64,000 nucleotides of DNA. Source: Leptodactylus fallax. Its lineage: Eukaryota; Chordata; Amphibia; Anura; Leptodactylidae. This document shows positions 34,673 through 47,500 of the stretch, piece by piece. Within the stretch, counting starts at the first letter, position 1, and every line of letters begins with the position of its first letter. Under the pieces are notes generated by a model. The model worked only from the letters and a program-made list of their open reading frames with translations, ran no database searches and was not told the DNA's origin. A program made the translations under genes and the position numbers. Where the stretch lies: positions 8,490,001-8,554,000 of the forward strand of contig CAMRHE010000012.1 of the NCBI GenBank assembly GCA_947044405.1, in the 5' to 3' direction.

Positions 34673-37600
34673 AGGGACTGTATTGTCATCTGCTGCAGGG
34701 GGAAGGATAATGATACTGTCCAGAGCCTGTCCCTAGTAGGTTAGCAACAGCACCAGTGATGACCTACGCTAAGGATAGGTCATCAAAATCAGATCAGTGG
34801 GGGTCCAACACCAGATACCCTCATCAGCAGCTGATAAACAGAGAATGGAGAAGGAAGCAACCAACTATGTTCTCTGTGTAGTGGCCAAACCCAATAACTG
34901 CAGCTTAGGTTCTATTCATATGAATGGGAACTGATTTGCAGTAATCTGGTCTGGCCAGTAAACAAAGAGCAGCGCTGTGAGATCCATACAGTATATTGTA
35001 GCTCTCTATGGCTTGGATTTTAAACTGAGGCATACAGCCCCAAAAATCATAGCATGGTCCCTCAGATGCTGTATAGAGGTGCCATATGGAGGCACCATAT
35101 GGTTGCACACAGTATGTCTACAGTTCTGGCAAGTGCTGCTGCATAGGCCCTGTGCAATAGATGGCTATGATAATGGAACCTAAAATGACAAATTTGACTC
35201 TGTTACCTCTGACTTGCATATTATATAGAGACAGCCCAGTTCACAAACATTACAAATGAGAATACATATCCAAACTACAGTATATGTCATTACAAAAAAA
35301 AAATGACAAGTTTGGAAAGACATGAAACTGACATAACAACCAGGATGTGTCCTCCATATCTATATAGCACATGCTGTTCCTAATAATCCTATAGCAAACA
35401 AATCTATTTTTCTGACCTGGTAAAAGAGTCAGAGAGTCACAATGTGGGGTAAATATTTACCTAATATTGGTCTTTGTGAAAAGTGATCTGGTGATTAATA
35501 CTTCATTTTCACACAGAAATAAACTGTTTATACAAGAACCCGATCCCCTCTCATGCGCTTTTCCTGCTCTATAGATGTTATGCTAAGAAATTAAATAGTC
35601 AGACAAGAATAAGTCTCCTTCTCAATATATGAGCCCAGGCCGGATCCTTGTTTTTCTTCTTACCCACAATCGCAAAGACCCTGATGTTGATCACAGTTTA
35701 TGACCGCGCTGGTTTAGTCTATAAACATGTGCTTTAATATCTGTGAGGCATGTGGATATCTATGTAATCCTGGTGTTTTAGTGATTCCACTTGTCTTTGT
35801 TACTTAGTATCAAAGACTCTTTGTATGGTGGGAAATATTTTTATTTTCCTCTGTTGATCAAACTCATTCACAAAAATGATGACATATTTATTACATTACT
35901 TATACAAGGTGTTACTTATACATTGGGAACATATTCTGTAGTGATAAAAAATAAAGACTTGAGGTGACCTTATATATTAGATGAATGAACTGAGGTAAGC
36001 CGATTTTCAGCAATACCAGCCATCCTATTCACAATTTATTGGGTATGACTCTACTTCAATGAGAGATATCGGAGCATGCCCGATCCTCCGGGGAAATAAC
36101 TCTCTGCCAGTGGTTTCTGGCAACAGCTTATCCCCTTCTCTATTGAGAAAATGTGTACACTCAGCCAAGGCAAGCATGCATGTGTATGGGGATCAGAGGG
36201 AATAGGTGTAATTCATTTAACAGCTATTAAAGTTATATGACCACTTATAGTCCTTGTCACCTTTGGGACTCACCATCTAGTTTTCATATCTCCAACACAT
36301 ACACACTGGGGCTTTCAGTATAAAGCACATTCTCATCATAATGCTAGTTTTAGGAGAAATTAATATGACCCATGTATACCACAACATCATACCTAAATGG
36401 TACAGGTTGAGAACCTATTTAAAGGGATTATACCAGGAATCCAAATAGCTCCTGTGAACTATTTACATTATATGAAGAGGAAACTGCTGCACAGAGCTCT
36501 ATTATAGGAGAATCAGCGTAGTCATCCTTGTTCCATATGCTTAAGAACTAACTAAATACAGGAAGAAGTAATAGTCAAGCCCAGACCCTGGTGCCTGAGG
36601 GGACTCAAAGAACCATGGGCTACATACATGGACAGCTGTTTTATAAATCGGGGGCCCAGTAACAGATCTTTCACTGAGACCCAAGAGCTTCACGTTACGC
36701 CTTTGCTTTTAGGAAGAACAGTTATTAACATTGACAGTTTTCACCTGGATATTATCAATCTTACACTTGCGTCATGATCCAATATGAATAAAGGAACTGA
36801 CAGCAGGAAAAGAGAGGAATCTTGCAAATAACAATATTATATTATATTACATTTTGGGTTTTTGGCACATCCTGTAGATTGGAAACAGGTTAATTTCTGT
36901 GATAGGCCTGACAGTGTTACAAAGCCTGTAGCATATCACTGGGGCACATCATATTAGATTGATCCGATCCACTCTTTCTGTTTCTTTACACTAGCACTAC
37001 CATGACACCTTCATACACAACTTCAGATTTTATGTGTTACATATAAGACTAGAGTACTATGCGTATACACTCTTAGGCGATCAGAAATGTTGTCAGCATG
37101 TTCTTAAGGGCATAGATCATTACTGAATCACTAGATTTTCTCTCATTCGCTCAGCCCTTCTCATTTCCATTCCTCAGGGAAATGTTTGGTAAGAGACCTG
37201 ACAAGTGTAAATGATTAGGTGAGGAATTACAGGAAAGAACTGGAAAGTAACGCTGATAATAAATCTTCCATAAACAATAAAAAATCTATACCTTACATAT
37301 GCTTGTGTTGCCACTAATTAAGAGTTAAGATTATTTTACAAATGCAAAAGTACAAGCTGTACTGTCCTTTATGACCGCAACTCATGTATTTTGATATGAC
37401 ACCAAGAATATGGTTTTCCGAACAACAACATAAATTTAAAGACAGAAGAAAATTCAATATACGATGACACTAAAAAAAAAAAAAATAAAAAAAATGCAAA
37501 GTGCTCCCTTGATAAAGGCATTAAGCAACTCTAAGATAAAATATAACATTACAGAAATGATCTTGTATCAATAGTGGTTAAGTGGCTGCAATTTGCATGC

Positions 37601-38099
37601 TGCCACTAGATGGCACTGTAGTGCTCTCACCATATCCTTCTACAGCACTGAGCATCACATACATGAAGTATGTATTCCTGAAATTGATGCAGTTTATAAT
37701 ATCACTAGGCATTATGGGAAAGGAGCTGGGGAGCTCATGCGCCCTCTGTTGGATGTAACAGATCCTCAATTTGCTTTTGACTCACCGAGTCTTAAGACAG
37801 CAAAAGGGATTTTAGCCAAGCCAATTTCACTTATCTGCATACAGCGCTGTTTCAGGATTGTTTATAATATCACTGTCATCTATGAGAAACAGATGCATAA
37901 TCATGCTATAGATTTAAAGATGATTGTTGCATGCATTTAACAGCCACCTTAAAACTGCACCCACTTCACAGACTTTCCTGTATATGCCAGCAAAAGTCCA
38001 TGAATAGCCACTTTCTGTTTAACCTTTTTTTTCACTTGACCTGTAATACAGTGCTGCTGTTCAGTACACAGTTAGTGAATGGGAGTGAAACTCATAAGG
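34673..38099. other. intronic stretch, no gene recognised
   Basis: T2-type core fragments at about 34755-34805 (GATAGGTCATCAAAATCAGATC). A copy of the GCATGCATGTGTATGGGG repeat is at 36150-36245. At 36417-36440 a TTAAAGGGATTATACCAGG end matches the one at 40015. Short A-tracts at 37470-37495. No coding signal. Confidence 0.45.
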
Positions 38100-38212
38100 A
38101 GTAGTCAAGCGAAATCCCCACGTTGCGGAAAAGCTCCTTTTTTTTGTTGCAGGTTTTGGTGTGGCTTTTTGAGCCAAAGCCAAGAGTGGATTGAGCAGAA
38201 AGGAAAAGTGTA
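38100..38212. mobile_element. left part of a GGCTGAGGCCCC-family MITE, split by insertion
   Basis: CCCCACGTTGCGGAAAAGCT, GTTGCAGGTTTTGGTGTGGC and TTTTGAGCCAAAGCCAAGAG parallel the left arm of the element at 42419-42638. It stops at the TA where the Tc1-like copy 38213-39112 begins; the remainder resumes at 39113 (TAAGTGTTTCCTTTGTATTG). Confidence 0.7.
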
Positions 38213-39112
38213 CACACGTGGACAAAATTGTTGGTACCCCTTGTTTAATGAAACAAAAACCCACAATGGTCACAGAAATAACTTGAATCTGACAAAAGTA
38301 ATTTGCCAAACTACATGTTGACAAGCCACAAAGCTTCTGGGAGAATGACCTATGGACAGATGAGACAAAAATCAAAATTTTTGGCAAGGCACATCAGCTA
38401 TATGTTTACAGACGGAAAAATGAAGCATATCTTGAAAAGAACACTGTCCCTACTGTGAAACATGGAGGAGGCTCTGTTATGTTCTAGGGTTGCTTTGCTG
38501 CATCTGGCACAGGGTGTCTTGAATCTGTGCAGGGTACAATGAAATCTCAAGACTATCAAGGGATTCTAGAGAGAAATGTGCTGCCCAGTGTCAGAAAACT
38601 TGGTCTCAGTCGCAGGTCATGGGTCTTGCAACAGGATAATAACCCAAAACACCCAGCTAAAAACACCCAAGAATGGCTAAGAGGAAAACATTGGACTAAT
38701 CTGAAGTGGCCTTCTATGAGCCCTGACCTAAATCCTATTGAGCATCTTTGGAAGGAGCTGAAACATGCCGTCTGGAAAAGGCACCCTTCAAACCCGAGAC
38801 AACCGGAGCAGTTTGCTCAAGAGGAGTGGGCCAAAGTACCTGTTGAGAGGTGCAGAAGTCTCATTGACAGTTACAGGAATCGTTTGATTGCAGTGATTGC
38901 CTCAAAAGGTTGTGCAACAAAATATTAAGGTAAGGGAACCATCATTTCTGTCCAGGCCTGTTTCATGAGTTTTCTTTTTTAAAAAATTCTGTTGAAGCAT
39001 GGTTGAAAATAGTATATATAGTATTAATTTTGTCAGATTCAAGTAATTTCTGTAACCATTGTGGGTTTTTCTTTCATTAAACGAGGGGTACCAACAATTT
39101 TGTCTACGTGTG
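38213..39112 (+). mobile_element. internally deleted Tc1-like transposon, 900 bp
   Basis: TA at 38211-38212 and 39113-39114. Ends CACACGTGGACAAAATTGTT and, opposite strand, CACACGTAGACAAAATTGTT; about 85 bp of each arm match. The N-terminal half of the transposase was deleted between about 38310 and 38330. Confidence 0.92.
38326..38928 (+). pseudogene. Tc1-like transposase, C-terminal half (DD34E)
   Basis: Reads FWENDLWTDETKIKIFG, HGGGSVMF, then TAG at 38485-38487 where Trp is usual, GCFAASGTG, QQDNNPKHPAK and SPDLNPIEHLW, ending at TAA 38926-38928. The second Asp and the Glu are 34 residues apart, the classic Tc1 spacing. The DNA-binding half is missing and there is an in-frame stop, so it is dead. 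Confidence 0.9.
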
Positions 39113-39239
39113 TAAGTGTTTCCTTTGTATTGTCCATTCTTTTGGTAACCAATTACTGGGTTACGGCTTTCTTGCATCTACACTCTTTTCACAGGAAACA
39201 AAATTTAAAATGTGAACATAAGCTAGTGCTGAGTCTTAA

Positions 39240-39467
39240 AGAGAGTCTACCACCTCCCTCAAGCATATGCAACTGTCACCACGGTGATCAGTGCTCTTGG
39301 AGCTGAAGGTCCGCCCCCAGTGCACCAACTGCCTCACTTGCGCAAGACTTCGGTTGTTTTTCTCCAAATCTACACAAGTGACATACATAACAGAGCTATA
39401 TTGTTTATCACTGTCATGTGCACTGTAACACAGTGGTGAATATGCTTGGAAAAGTGGTAGACTCTCT
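39240..39467. mobile_element. T2-type MITE, 228 bp
   Basis: TTAA at 39236-39239 and TTGA at 39468-39471. Ends AGAGAGTCTACCACCTCCCT and, opposite strand, AGAGAGTCTACCACTTTTCC. One base of the target copy has changed. Confidence 0.8.
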
Positions 39468-40018
39468 TTGAAAGATGACTTTAAGTCTGATAAAGTGAAG
39501 GTTTTATGACATGGGGCGGGAACCTGCTGCCTACCTGACACTAATTGTGTCACTTGTTACTTAGATATTATCCATCATTCCCTTCAAAGAAAAGTTTACA
39601 ATCCCCATAATCCAAGCTGAACTATTTTCATTAGAGCATTTCCTGGTTTCTAATGTGCTGATATGCCATGAATTGTAGGAAGGTCACACCAAAGACCTTC
39701 TTAGGGTCACAGGGGTCTCTCATGCAGCACTTTAAACTCATTGCAGCAGGTGTTAAATGAGCAATAATGTCTGTGAAGCCCAAAAACACAAAGGGAACGA
39801 AAAAGGTTCACATGAACATGTAACTAATACTTCCTAATATGAGCCTGCACTAGTACAGGAGCCATTTGTTTCAATTCCATATGTTATAACATACAATGGC
39901 GATCTATTTTTGGTAAATTTTCAATATTTGCAACAGATATGGATATCCCATACATTCTGAATGTCAGGGTAACCTGCACCTATTTAACAATTCCAGTACC
40001 GGTTCAGCACCTATTTAA

Positions 40019-40351
40019 AGGGATTATACCAGGCATCCAATTTATCACCTATTCAGAGTGTAGGTGACAAGTCCCTGATCAATCACTGAGACCCCAACAA
40101 GAACAGAGGTCCCTTGTGCCCCTGTCGTGCAGACACACTGTAGCTCCATTCAACTCTGTGGGAAAACTGAAGATCGCCAAGCTCAGTTCTGTAGAGCTGG
40201 ATGGAGTAGCAGTGTACCTTCATGACTGTTAGACTATTGAGACAGGGGTACAAGGGACCCAATTATTATGATCAATGAGATTACCAGCAATAGGACCACA
40301 AATCAGACATTTATCACCTAGGTGATAATAATTCAATTTTGCTCAACCTCT
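40019..40351. mobile_element. T2-type MITE, probable
   Basis: TTAA at 40015-40018 and 40352-40355. Left AGGGATTATACCAGGCATCC; right, opposite strand, AGAGGTTGAGCAAAATTGAA. The ends pair weakly, but inner segments do (CACCTATTCAGAGTGTAGGTG, AGGTCCCTTGTGCCCCTGTC against GACAGGGGTACAAGGGACCC). Confidence 0.65.
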
Positions 40352-40355
40352 TTAA

Positions 40356-41689
40356 TAACTTTTTAATGCCAACACACAAAACTATTTTGTATAACTGTAT
40401 ACCCCCGCCACGGCCTTTATGCAGTAATACTTCTATCCCTTTGTTGTCAGGGTTCTTCCTCCTATGGTGAGCAGTGGGTATTAGGGCTCAAGCACAGCCA
40501 CGTGTTACAGATCTGTTTTGTGAGGCACCATAAGGTGGCTCATAGAAGGTCTATGGCTTTATTCCACAAAACTACCACACAGGATTTGAGCACATAGTTT
40601 TGCAATGTGAATGAGACCTTGAGGTGCAGCTTGAATGCATTTTAAAGAATATATTAGGAAACTGCATATAGAAATTCCCTAATATAATGTTATCACAATG
40701 GCAACTTTTAAGAATAGTAGCAATCCTGTAATTTCCCTGCAGGGACAAGAATAATAAGAGCTGGCTGCATGCTGGTGCTCACAGTAGACCGTAGCTGGAC
40801 TACAAGGCAAGCACAACCAGAACACCCCTAACTTTGTGGTCTGTTAAAACTCTAGTAGCAAATGGGAGATTTTTTTAATGATGAAAATAAAAAAAATGTC
40901 AGTCTTCAAAAAAGGAATACAAAGTAAAGAGTAACACATATTGTTGTCTTTTAAAGCAATGCACAAAATGACACCGAAGAAGAAACATCTTAAAACTATT
41001 TAATGGAAATATAACACTACAAATCAATAGAAAAGCACAATGTAATGTATGTAAAATATATATAGCTGGGGAGTACCTTGCAAGATTATATTCCCTGGCT
41101 TTTGGTATGGTAACCAAATCTCTCTATAACTGGAACAAATCTGCTGAAAGTTAATACTGTAGATGAACATTATTTGGCTCGTGTCCTAGCTGATACTTTT
41201 AACAGACATCTTTACTGAACAGGCAAAATAAATAATAAATTATTATAATAGTAATGTGAAAGAGGAGGAGTCACATAATAGACCAAGCTGAAATCAGTTA
41301 CACATGCAACTGGATTGGAAAAAGCCATTTGAAGTTTCACTCTCCATATGGTTAGAAGTTGATGTAGTATTTTCAGAATATGACCATATCCACAAATGGC
41401 TGGGTAGATCAAAAGCTGTAGTCAAACTGACCAAATGTGAATTCAGTCTAAAAGTACAGCTAAAGTTTTATCATTAACTGATAAAGTTATTGAATATTTT
41501 TGTAATATATTTAATAAGTTAACTTGTTTGCTAGCACAATTTAATTTGCCAAAATTTCAGTGACCATTTCAACCGCTAGGGGTTTCCACATGTATACAGC
41601 TGTATACAGCTTTGATTTAGGTAACTAACAGTTGTATAAATTCATAAATCAGGGCTCCTAATAGCAGAAGCAGTCACAACAATTTTATT
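40356..41689. other. intronic stretch, no gene recognised
   Basis: AT-rich non-coding DNA; no element ends recognised. Confidence 0.45.
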
Positions 41690-41920
41690 ATGATTTGCTT
41701 ACTTTATAGCTCCCTAATATTCCGCAGAGCTTTACAGACAATGTCACATAGAGGCTCACAATCTACATTCCCTATCAGTATGTCTTTGGAGTGTGGGAGG
41801 AAACCCACACAAACACAGGGAGAACATACAAACCCCTTGCAGATGTTGTCCTTGCAGGATTCAAACCCAGGAATCCAGCGCTGCAAGGCAACACTGCTAA
41901 CCACTGAACCACCGTGCTCA
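41690..41920 (-). mobile_element. tRNA-headed SINE, minus orientation
   Basis: Same family as 14311-14578, more worn: the minus-strand head reads GAGCACGGTGGTTCAGTGGT, the B-box is GGTTTGAATCC, and the body keeps GTATGTTCTCCCTGTGTTTG and CCAAAGACATACTGATAGGG. The 3' part ends at CCGCAGAGCTTTACAGAC-type tail. Confidence 0.8.
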
Positions 41921-42418
41921 GGTTATGTCTGTTACACACTTTAGGCATTTTGTTAGGCCATTTAACTTGTTTTTCTCTACATGTGTTACTTCTTACTTGC
42001 CTATGTATGTTTTGGATGATTACACAACTCTGGTATATCTTTAAGAAATTATAGGGATTCAAGAGACTGGATTTCCATCAATAAGGCTAATTTATTGCGT
42101 AACCTGCAACTTCCTAATATACTTATAACAAAACCATACTTGTAACAAAATCATCCCTGCTGGAAACAAAAGTGATTCAGATCTAAAAAGAAAACATTTC
42201 CAGAGGTTTCCTTTGGAGCCCATCAGTGAACAATAGACTACTGCTTCCAAACATCAATATGGTCCTCCTGAGCAGGATTCACTCTTGCAGAGGCTATCCG
42301 CCCTGGCAAATACCTGGACAGAGGAACCCTCTCTATGATGTACACATGTACACATACAGAGACATCCTAACTGGACAACCATACTGGTAGGAATCAGTGG
42401 TGAAAGAAATTCTATAAG

Positions 42419-42638
42419 GCTGAGGCCCCATGTTGCGGAAACGCAGCTTTTTTGTTGTTGCAGATTTGGCTGCATTTTTTTGAGCCAAAGCCAAGAATGG
42501 CTACAATAGGAATGGGAAATATATAGGAAGTTCTTATACTTCTACCTTCTGCTCAATCCACACCTGGCCTTGGCTCAAAAAATACAGCAAAATCTGCAAT
42601 AGAAAAAGCTGTGTTTCTGCAATGTGGGGCCTCAGCCT
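42419..42638. mobile_element. GGCTGAGGCCCC-family MITE, complete, 220 bp
   Basis: Ends GCTGAGGCCCCATGTTGCGG and, opposite strand, GGCTGAGGCCCCACATTGCA, followed on both arms by AAACGCAGC/AAACACAGC, GCAGATTT and TTTTTGAGCCAA. Almost the full length pairs as a foldback. Other members in this window: 1-130 and the split copy at 38100. Confidence 0.82.
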
Positions 42639-44349
42639 AAATGATTTCTCCATCTAATAGAGTGATGGCATATCAGTAGCATTTTCCAATACTTTATGAG
42701 TTGTGGACATCTGACGGGAACCCCCATAGATCCTGAGAATGATGGAACTCTTATTCTGGCCACTCATCGTACTGGGAAGTGCATAGCTCTATTATAATTC
42801 ATATGGCTGGCTGCCGATCCAGAAAAGTTAGAAGATGATGCAACACTATCAGCACTGCCTCCTCTTCTTTGTTAGTGTGGGTGGGACTCCCAGAGATCAA
42901 TCCCCCATTGATCATAAAGTGATGCTAGCGATATGCCATCATTGTATACTTTACACTTCTTCTTATGTCAGAACATTAAACTTTCCTTATATGCTAACAG
43001 TACAGTAAAATAAGTAAGTCATTTGTGGCAGATAAAATTCAAGTTGGGAGGTGAGATCATGTTTACACTAAACCTATATTGCGAAACTTGTAAAGCAAAC
43101 GAAAATAGTTCTCATATAAGATCTGCAGATAATCTCATAAAAATACTGTCTCCATGTGGTCCCTGCATGTTGAAAGCCGTAAAGGTTATTTATTTTAAGC
43201 ATGGCCCATTTATTTTACCTTAGTATTATTTAACAGACTAAACCCCAGCAAGGTCATAATAATCCCAGACAAAAAGTAAATCCAGACGTGATTCGGCTGT
43301 ATTTTGTGTATTAAGCAGTTTTTGTTTACCTCATTTACTAAATTGCTGGCTCAGTAGCAAAACAGAAGAAAACACAGATTTTTCACCACAGCGGGTGGTT
43401 AGAAATTGGCGTCAACCAGTGCTAAATTACAGGAAATAATTTATGGCTGTTTAGACCCACATAAGAATTTATTGCCCTGTCTCGCACTTCTGTATTCTCT
43501 CCCCATCACAAGTTGAATAGTAACCATTCAGGTTTTTTGAAGACATAAGAAAAAGGCCTGGATTAGTGAGCAGAATCCAAAATGTTTATAAAACGTTCTG
43601 CATGGTTTGCCTAAAATTGCAATGCAATGTCACCAAAAAGATAGTGTTCATTGTTATGAAGTGACTACCCGAGCATCTCGCCAATGACATAGCACAAGGT
43701 TATCAAGTCTCAAGTAAAAGCATTGCTCTTCTGTTCTTAAGTCCTGCCAGAAATAATTTTACAAGTTTATGTGACTTGGGTCTTCCCTAATAAAAATAGA
43801 AGAATCTGAACTGAAAACACTAAGTATAGGGTAAAATCACACAGCGTAGGAGGAAGCAGCGTCTGTTTGCCAAAGCCTTGCATTGGACTAAGGGAACACA
43901 GATGGCTGTAAGTGATAAAGGTGCAATGTATTGTTCTCTGCACTCAGCGCTATGAAGTCCAGCATTTACCCTTTATTTCCAGTACACTAATACGTCTTCA
44001 AAGTCAGAAAAATGCCTATAGTAACTCCTTCTGACTAAGCATTTCCTTTCCCAGGTTATTCCTCTCATACAGAAGTACATGATATAGTGAAGGTAAAGAG
44101 AAAACAGATTCCGTACATGACAATATTCACCATGTATAACATTTTATTGTGTATTTTATATTAAGTCATTCTGGTTACAAATTTTATTCTATACAAATCC
44201 ATGTCAAAATGCATCATCTTCACCTAATATGTCTTTGAATTGTTCCAAAATTGCCTTGCGTGACCTGACTATGCACACTTTCATAGGGCTATCACCTATC
44301 CTTTATTTCACAATCAAGAAAATATCATTTATCGGCCCTGTTCTTTATC
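42639..44349. other. intronic stretch, possibly conserved in part
   Basis: 42660-42930 resembles a T2-type core (GATGGCATATCAGTAGC, ACCCCCATAGATCC). 43000-43800 shows no repeat signature, is fairly complex, and carries TTCATTGTTATGAA-like SOX-type sites; a candidate regulatory stretch, unproven. Confidence 0.35.
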
Positions 44350-44352
44350 AAA

Positions 44353-44580
44353 GGTATTCTCATCTCAAAAAGTGACGGCATATCACAGACATGTGCTGTG
44401 CTGCAGTTCCCCTGAAAAGTGAGTGGACCAAAGTGCTACTGTGCAGGGTAAGACTGTGAACATCCTGCAGCACTAAATCAGCACTGTGGCCTCTTCTTTC
44501 TCAGAGCTCATGTAAGTTCTAGAGGTTGGACCCCTCTCCCTCCACCAATCAAAATACTTTTTGAGATGAGAATAGACCCC
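44353..44580. mobile_element. TTAA-type MITE, worn
   Basis: TATTCTCATCTCAAAAAGTG (from 44355) matches, opposite strand, TATTCTCATCTCAAAAAGTA (from about 44575). Right target TTAA 44581-44584; left is TCAA. Confidence 0.65.
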
Positions 44581-44584
44581 TTAA

Positions 44585-47500
44585 GGAAAGGAGGTGTTGC
44601 TTCTTCTTTTTTGTTCCTAGTTAGGAGGCAGCTTGCTGCATTAGAAACCAGCACCATCTGTTCTGTCTACAAAGGAGACCCAGGAAGAGAAAGCTAACAT
44701 CTCCTAACTTTGAGCTTTGCCTTCCTCATATGCTGTAGAATCCTTTCCTCTCTGACAGTTTGAACAATTTCAAGAGTTTGTAGAATCTACAAGCAGACAA
44801 GCCAAATGAGTGTTCAGCTAACAGCTTCCGGTCTCTTTCACGAACATGCAATCTCAACTTGGCCAGTCATGCATCTTTTTCATAGGACAGAGGATAATAA
44901 AAGTTGAAATCCAACATGTTCGATTCTTCATTCCCCTGATTCTGTCATCAAGGGAGAGTCAGGATACCCCCACGCGCACTAGAGAGTTGACCAATCCCGC
45001 CAATATCAGCTGGTTTGGCCTATGATTATCTCATACCTTTACTTGAGCTCCTGAATTGCATTTATAAAGGTGTTTGTTCCCATATCAGATAACTGGTCAG
45101 TACTGGGCAGAAAAGTTACACATCTCAAAATGTTAATTCGCCAAAACTAAATATATATATAATGCTTGGAAATTTCTTTGAATGCAGCTTTCGGACACAA
45201 TAATGACTGTAACTCAGGATAAGTATAAGATAATGCAATGCAATGTATTTACAACTATATCGGTAGAATATTCTGTGTAGCCTGCATTTTTGACAGGTCA
45301 AAATATGCTTTAACAACTTTGTAATGCAGGATATATTTTCAATATGCATACCAACAAAAAGAGTCAATCACATTTTTATGAATATTTAAATCTATGGATT
45401 TGTCAGAGTCATATTTCGCTTTGATCAGCAAAATTCAGCCAAGTGAATAATCGCAGACCAAATGACAGTTTTTGCATGCTTATTGCTTTATTCGACATGC
45501 CATACAGCTCACTTCACACCGCTTCAGCTTAATATAATCTTATTAACTTGCACAGAGCCAGTTCAATATTCAGTAGTAGAGGCATCACCTTCTGCTGAGT
45601 AAGAGACTTAGTAGATCTGAAATCTAAATATTGAATATAAATCCTTTTTATTTGTTTAAAAATTCATCAGATTCAGTAACCTTCACCAAAACTCTATTGC
45701 ACGGGATATGATACTTAATACTGAGGTTTGTTGTTTCAGCATTCTTGGAAAATTCAACAATTCCCACATCGCTCAACAATGACTAAACCTACTGTTAATA
45801 AAGGGAAACATAGCGATCAGGTAGCGGCTGGATTTATAACAGTATGGAATGATGTCATGTATCTCATCAAATACAGTGATATGTAAACAAATGAAGTAAC
45901 AAGAAGTAAAATTTACTGAATGACAGACTATATAGAAAATACAACATTTTGATGCGCAGTCCTGGCACCCACCTATTATGTGCACACTAATAGCAGAAAC
46001 ACAGAAGAGACTAAGCGGCTGTGAATGCAACCTTTTGGAAGGCACCAAGCCTGGTCCTTCTGGCATCTGGAAGATATAAATGTACCACTTGGCATGCCTT
46101 TTGCTATGGACAGTCACTCATCTACCTGCTGCCTCTTTACCCACAATTTATGCAGGATGAAAGGACTCAAACAACAAAAGTCAGCTGTAGCATCCTAAAT
46201 GGCTCATTGTGATATTCAATGAACACTATAAGGTCTCAAAAGGATTTTTTTTCCATAAACATGATTTATCACCTATCCGTGGGAAGTATGAATGCTGGGT
46301 GTGACTGCTGGGACACCTAATGATCACAAGAAAAGGGGTCTCTGATTCCCCTGTGTGAATTAGGAGTACTGCACATGTACTACCGCTGCTCCATTCACTT
46401 CTATTGGATTGATGGAGATACCAAGTACAGCATTTCACCAGTACCATAGAAGTTAATGGAGGAGTGGTCACATATGCACTTTACTGCTCCATTCACACAA
46501 GAAACTCAGGGAACCCTGCTCTCATAATGTGTGTGGGTTCCACAAGCGATCATAGATATATACCTTGTGGATAGCTGATAAAAGTTGTTTATGGTAAAAT
46601 TCCCTTAAAAATGGTAAAATAAAAAAAAAGCATTTAATACTGCTATAGTACCCAGCCCCTTTCTGTAATCTGTGTATACAGTACATTGATGGTTGATAAC
46701 ATGTAGCCCATGACAACACATCACATGACCATTGGTGTCACTGCGGATGAAATGTCATGTGATGTATCATTAGTATGGATGCAAGTTACTATGCGCCTTG
46801 TGTACAGAGAAGCAAAGGGCTGGTCAGTATGATGGTGCAGTAGACCCAACAATATAATTGTTTTGGATACTAAATTTTTTTGTTCAAATGGAGCTTTCTG
46901 CACCTAAAAACACCCGTAATGTCCCATACCATCACACCGATTTTTTAAAAGACTCCCTCTCCTAGTAACCTGCAGATGATTTGTGATACCAATTAGGGAA
47001 CCATGCTACATGCCCAGTACTAAACATAAGACATGGGCCTGATGTAGCAAACAGTACACTTCTTGTATTTCTCTAGTTTTGTATAGATCCATAAAAGGTT
47101 AGACAAGATCCATGCACACAGCTGTGTGAACATGAGCCCTTATTCTGCAACTGAGCTATTTCTATTAGAAAAAAAAGAACATACATAAGTGCTAGACTTA
47201 AATTTTTAGTTTTGCCCAAAGAAATAATAATCTGAAAATAGTAATAAAAATGGATACATAGTATTCTTATAAAGTAACAAAGCAAAATAGTTACATTCTG
47301 TGCACATTAACATTTCTATCAGAGACATTTACCGTCAGAACTGGAAAGCCACATAACTTATGAGGTCATTTAGATGCCTCAGCATATGATGCAGCAAATC
47401 ATTGAGTTGAACTTCAGGTCAGCAGTTTTGCAACTTCTTCAAGAACTTTTTACAACTATCTGTCTGTATGTAGTCTATAGGTTTGTTTGTATTCCATCTG

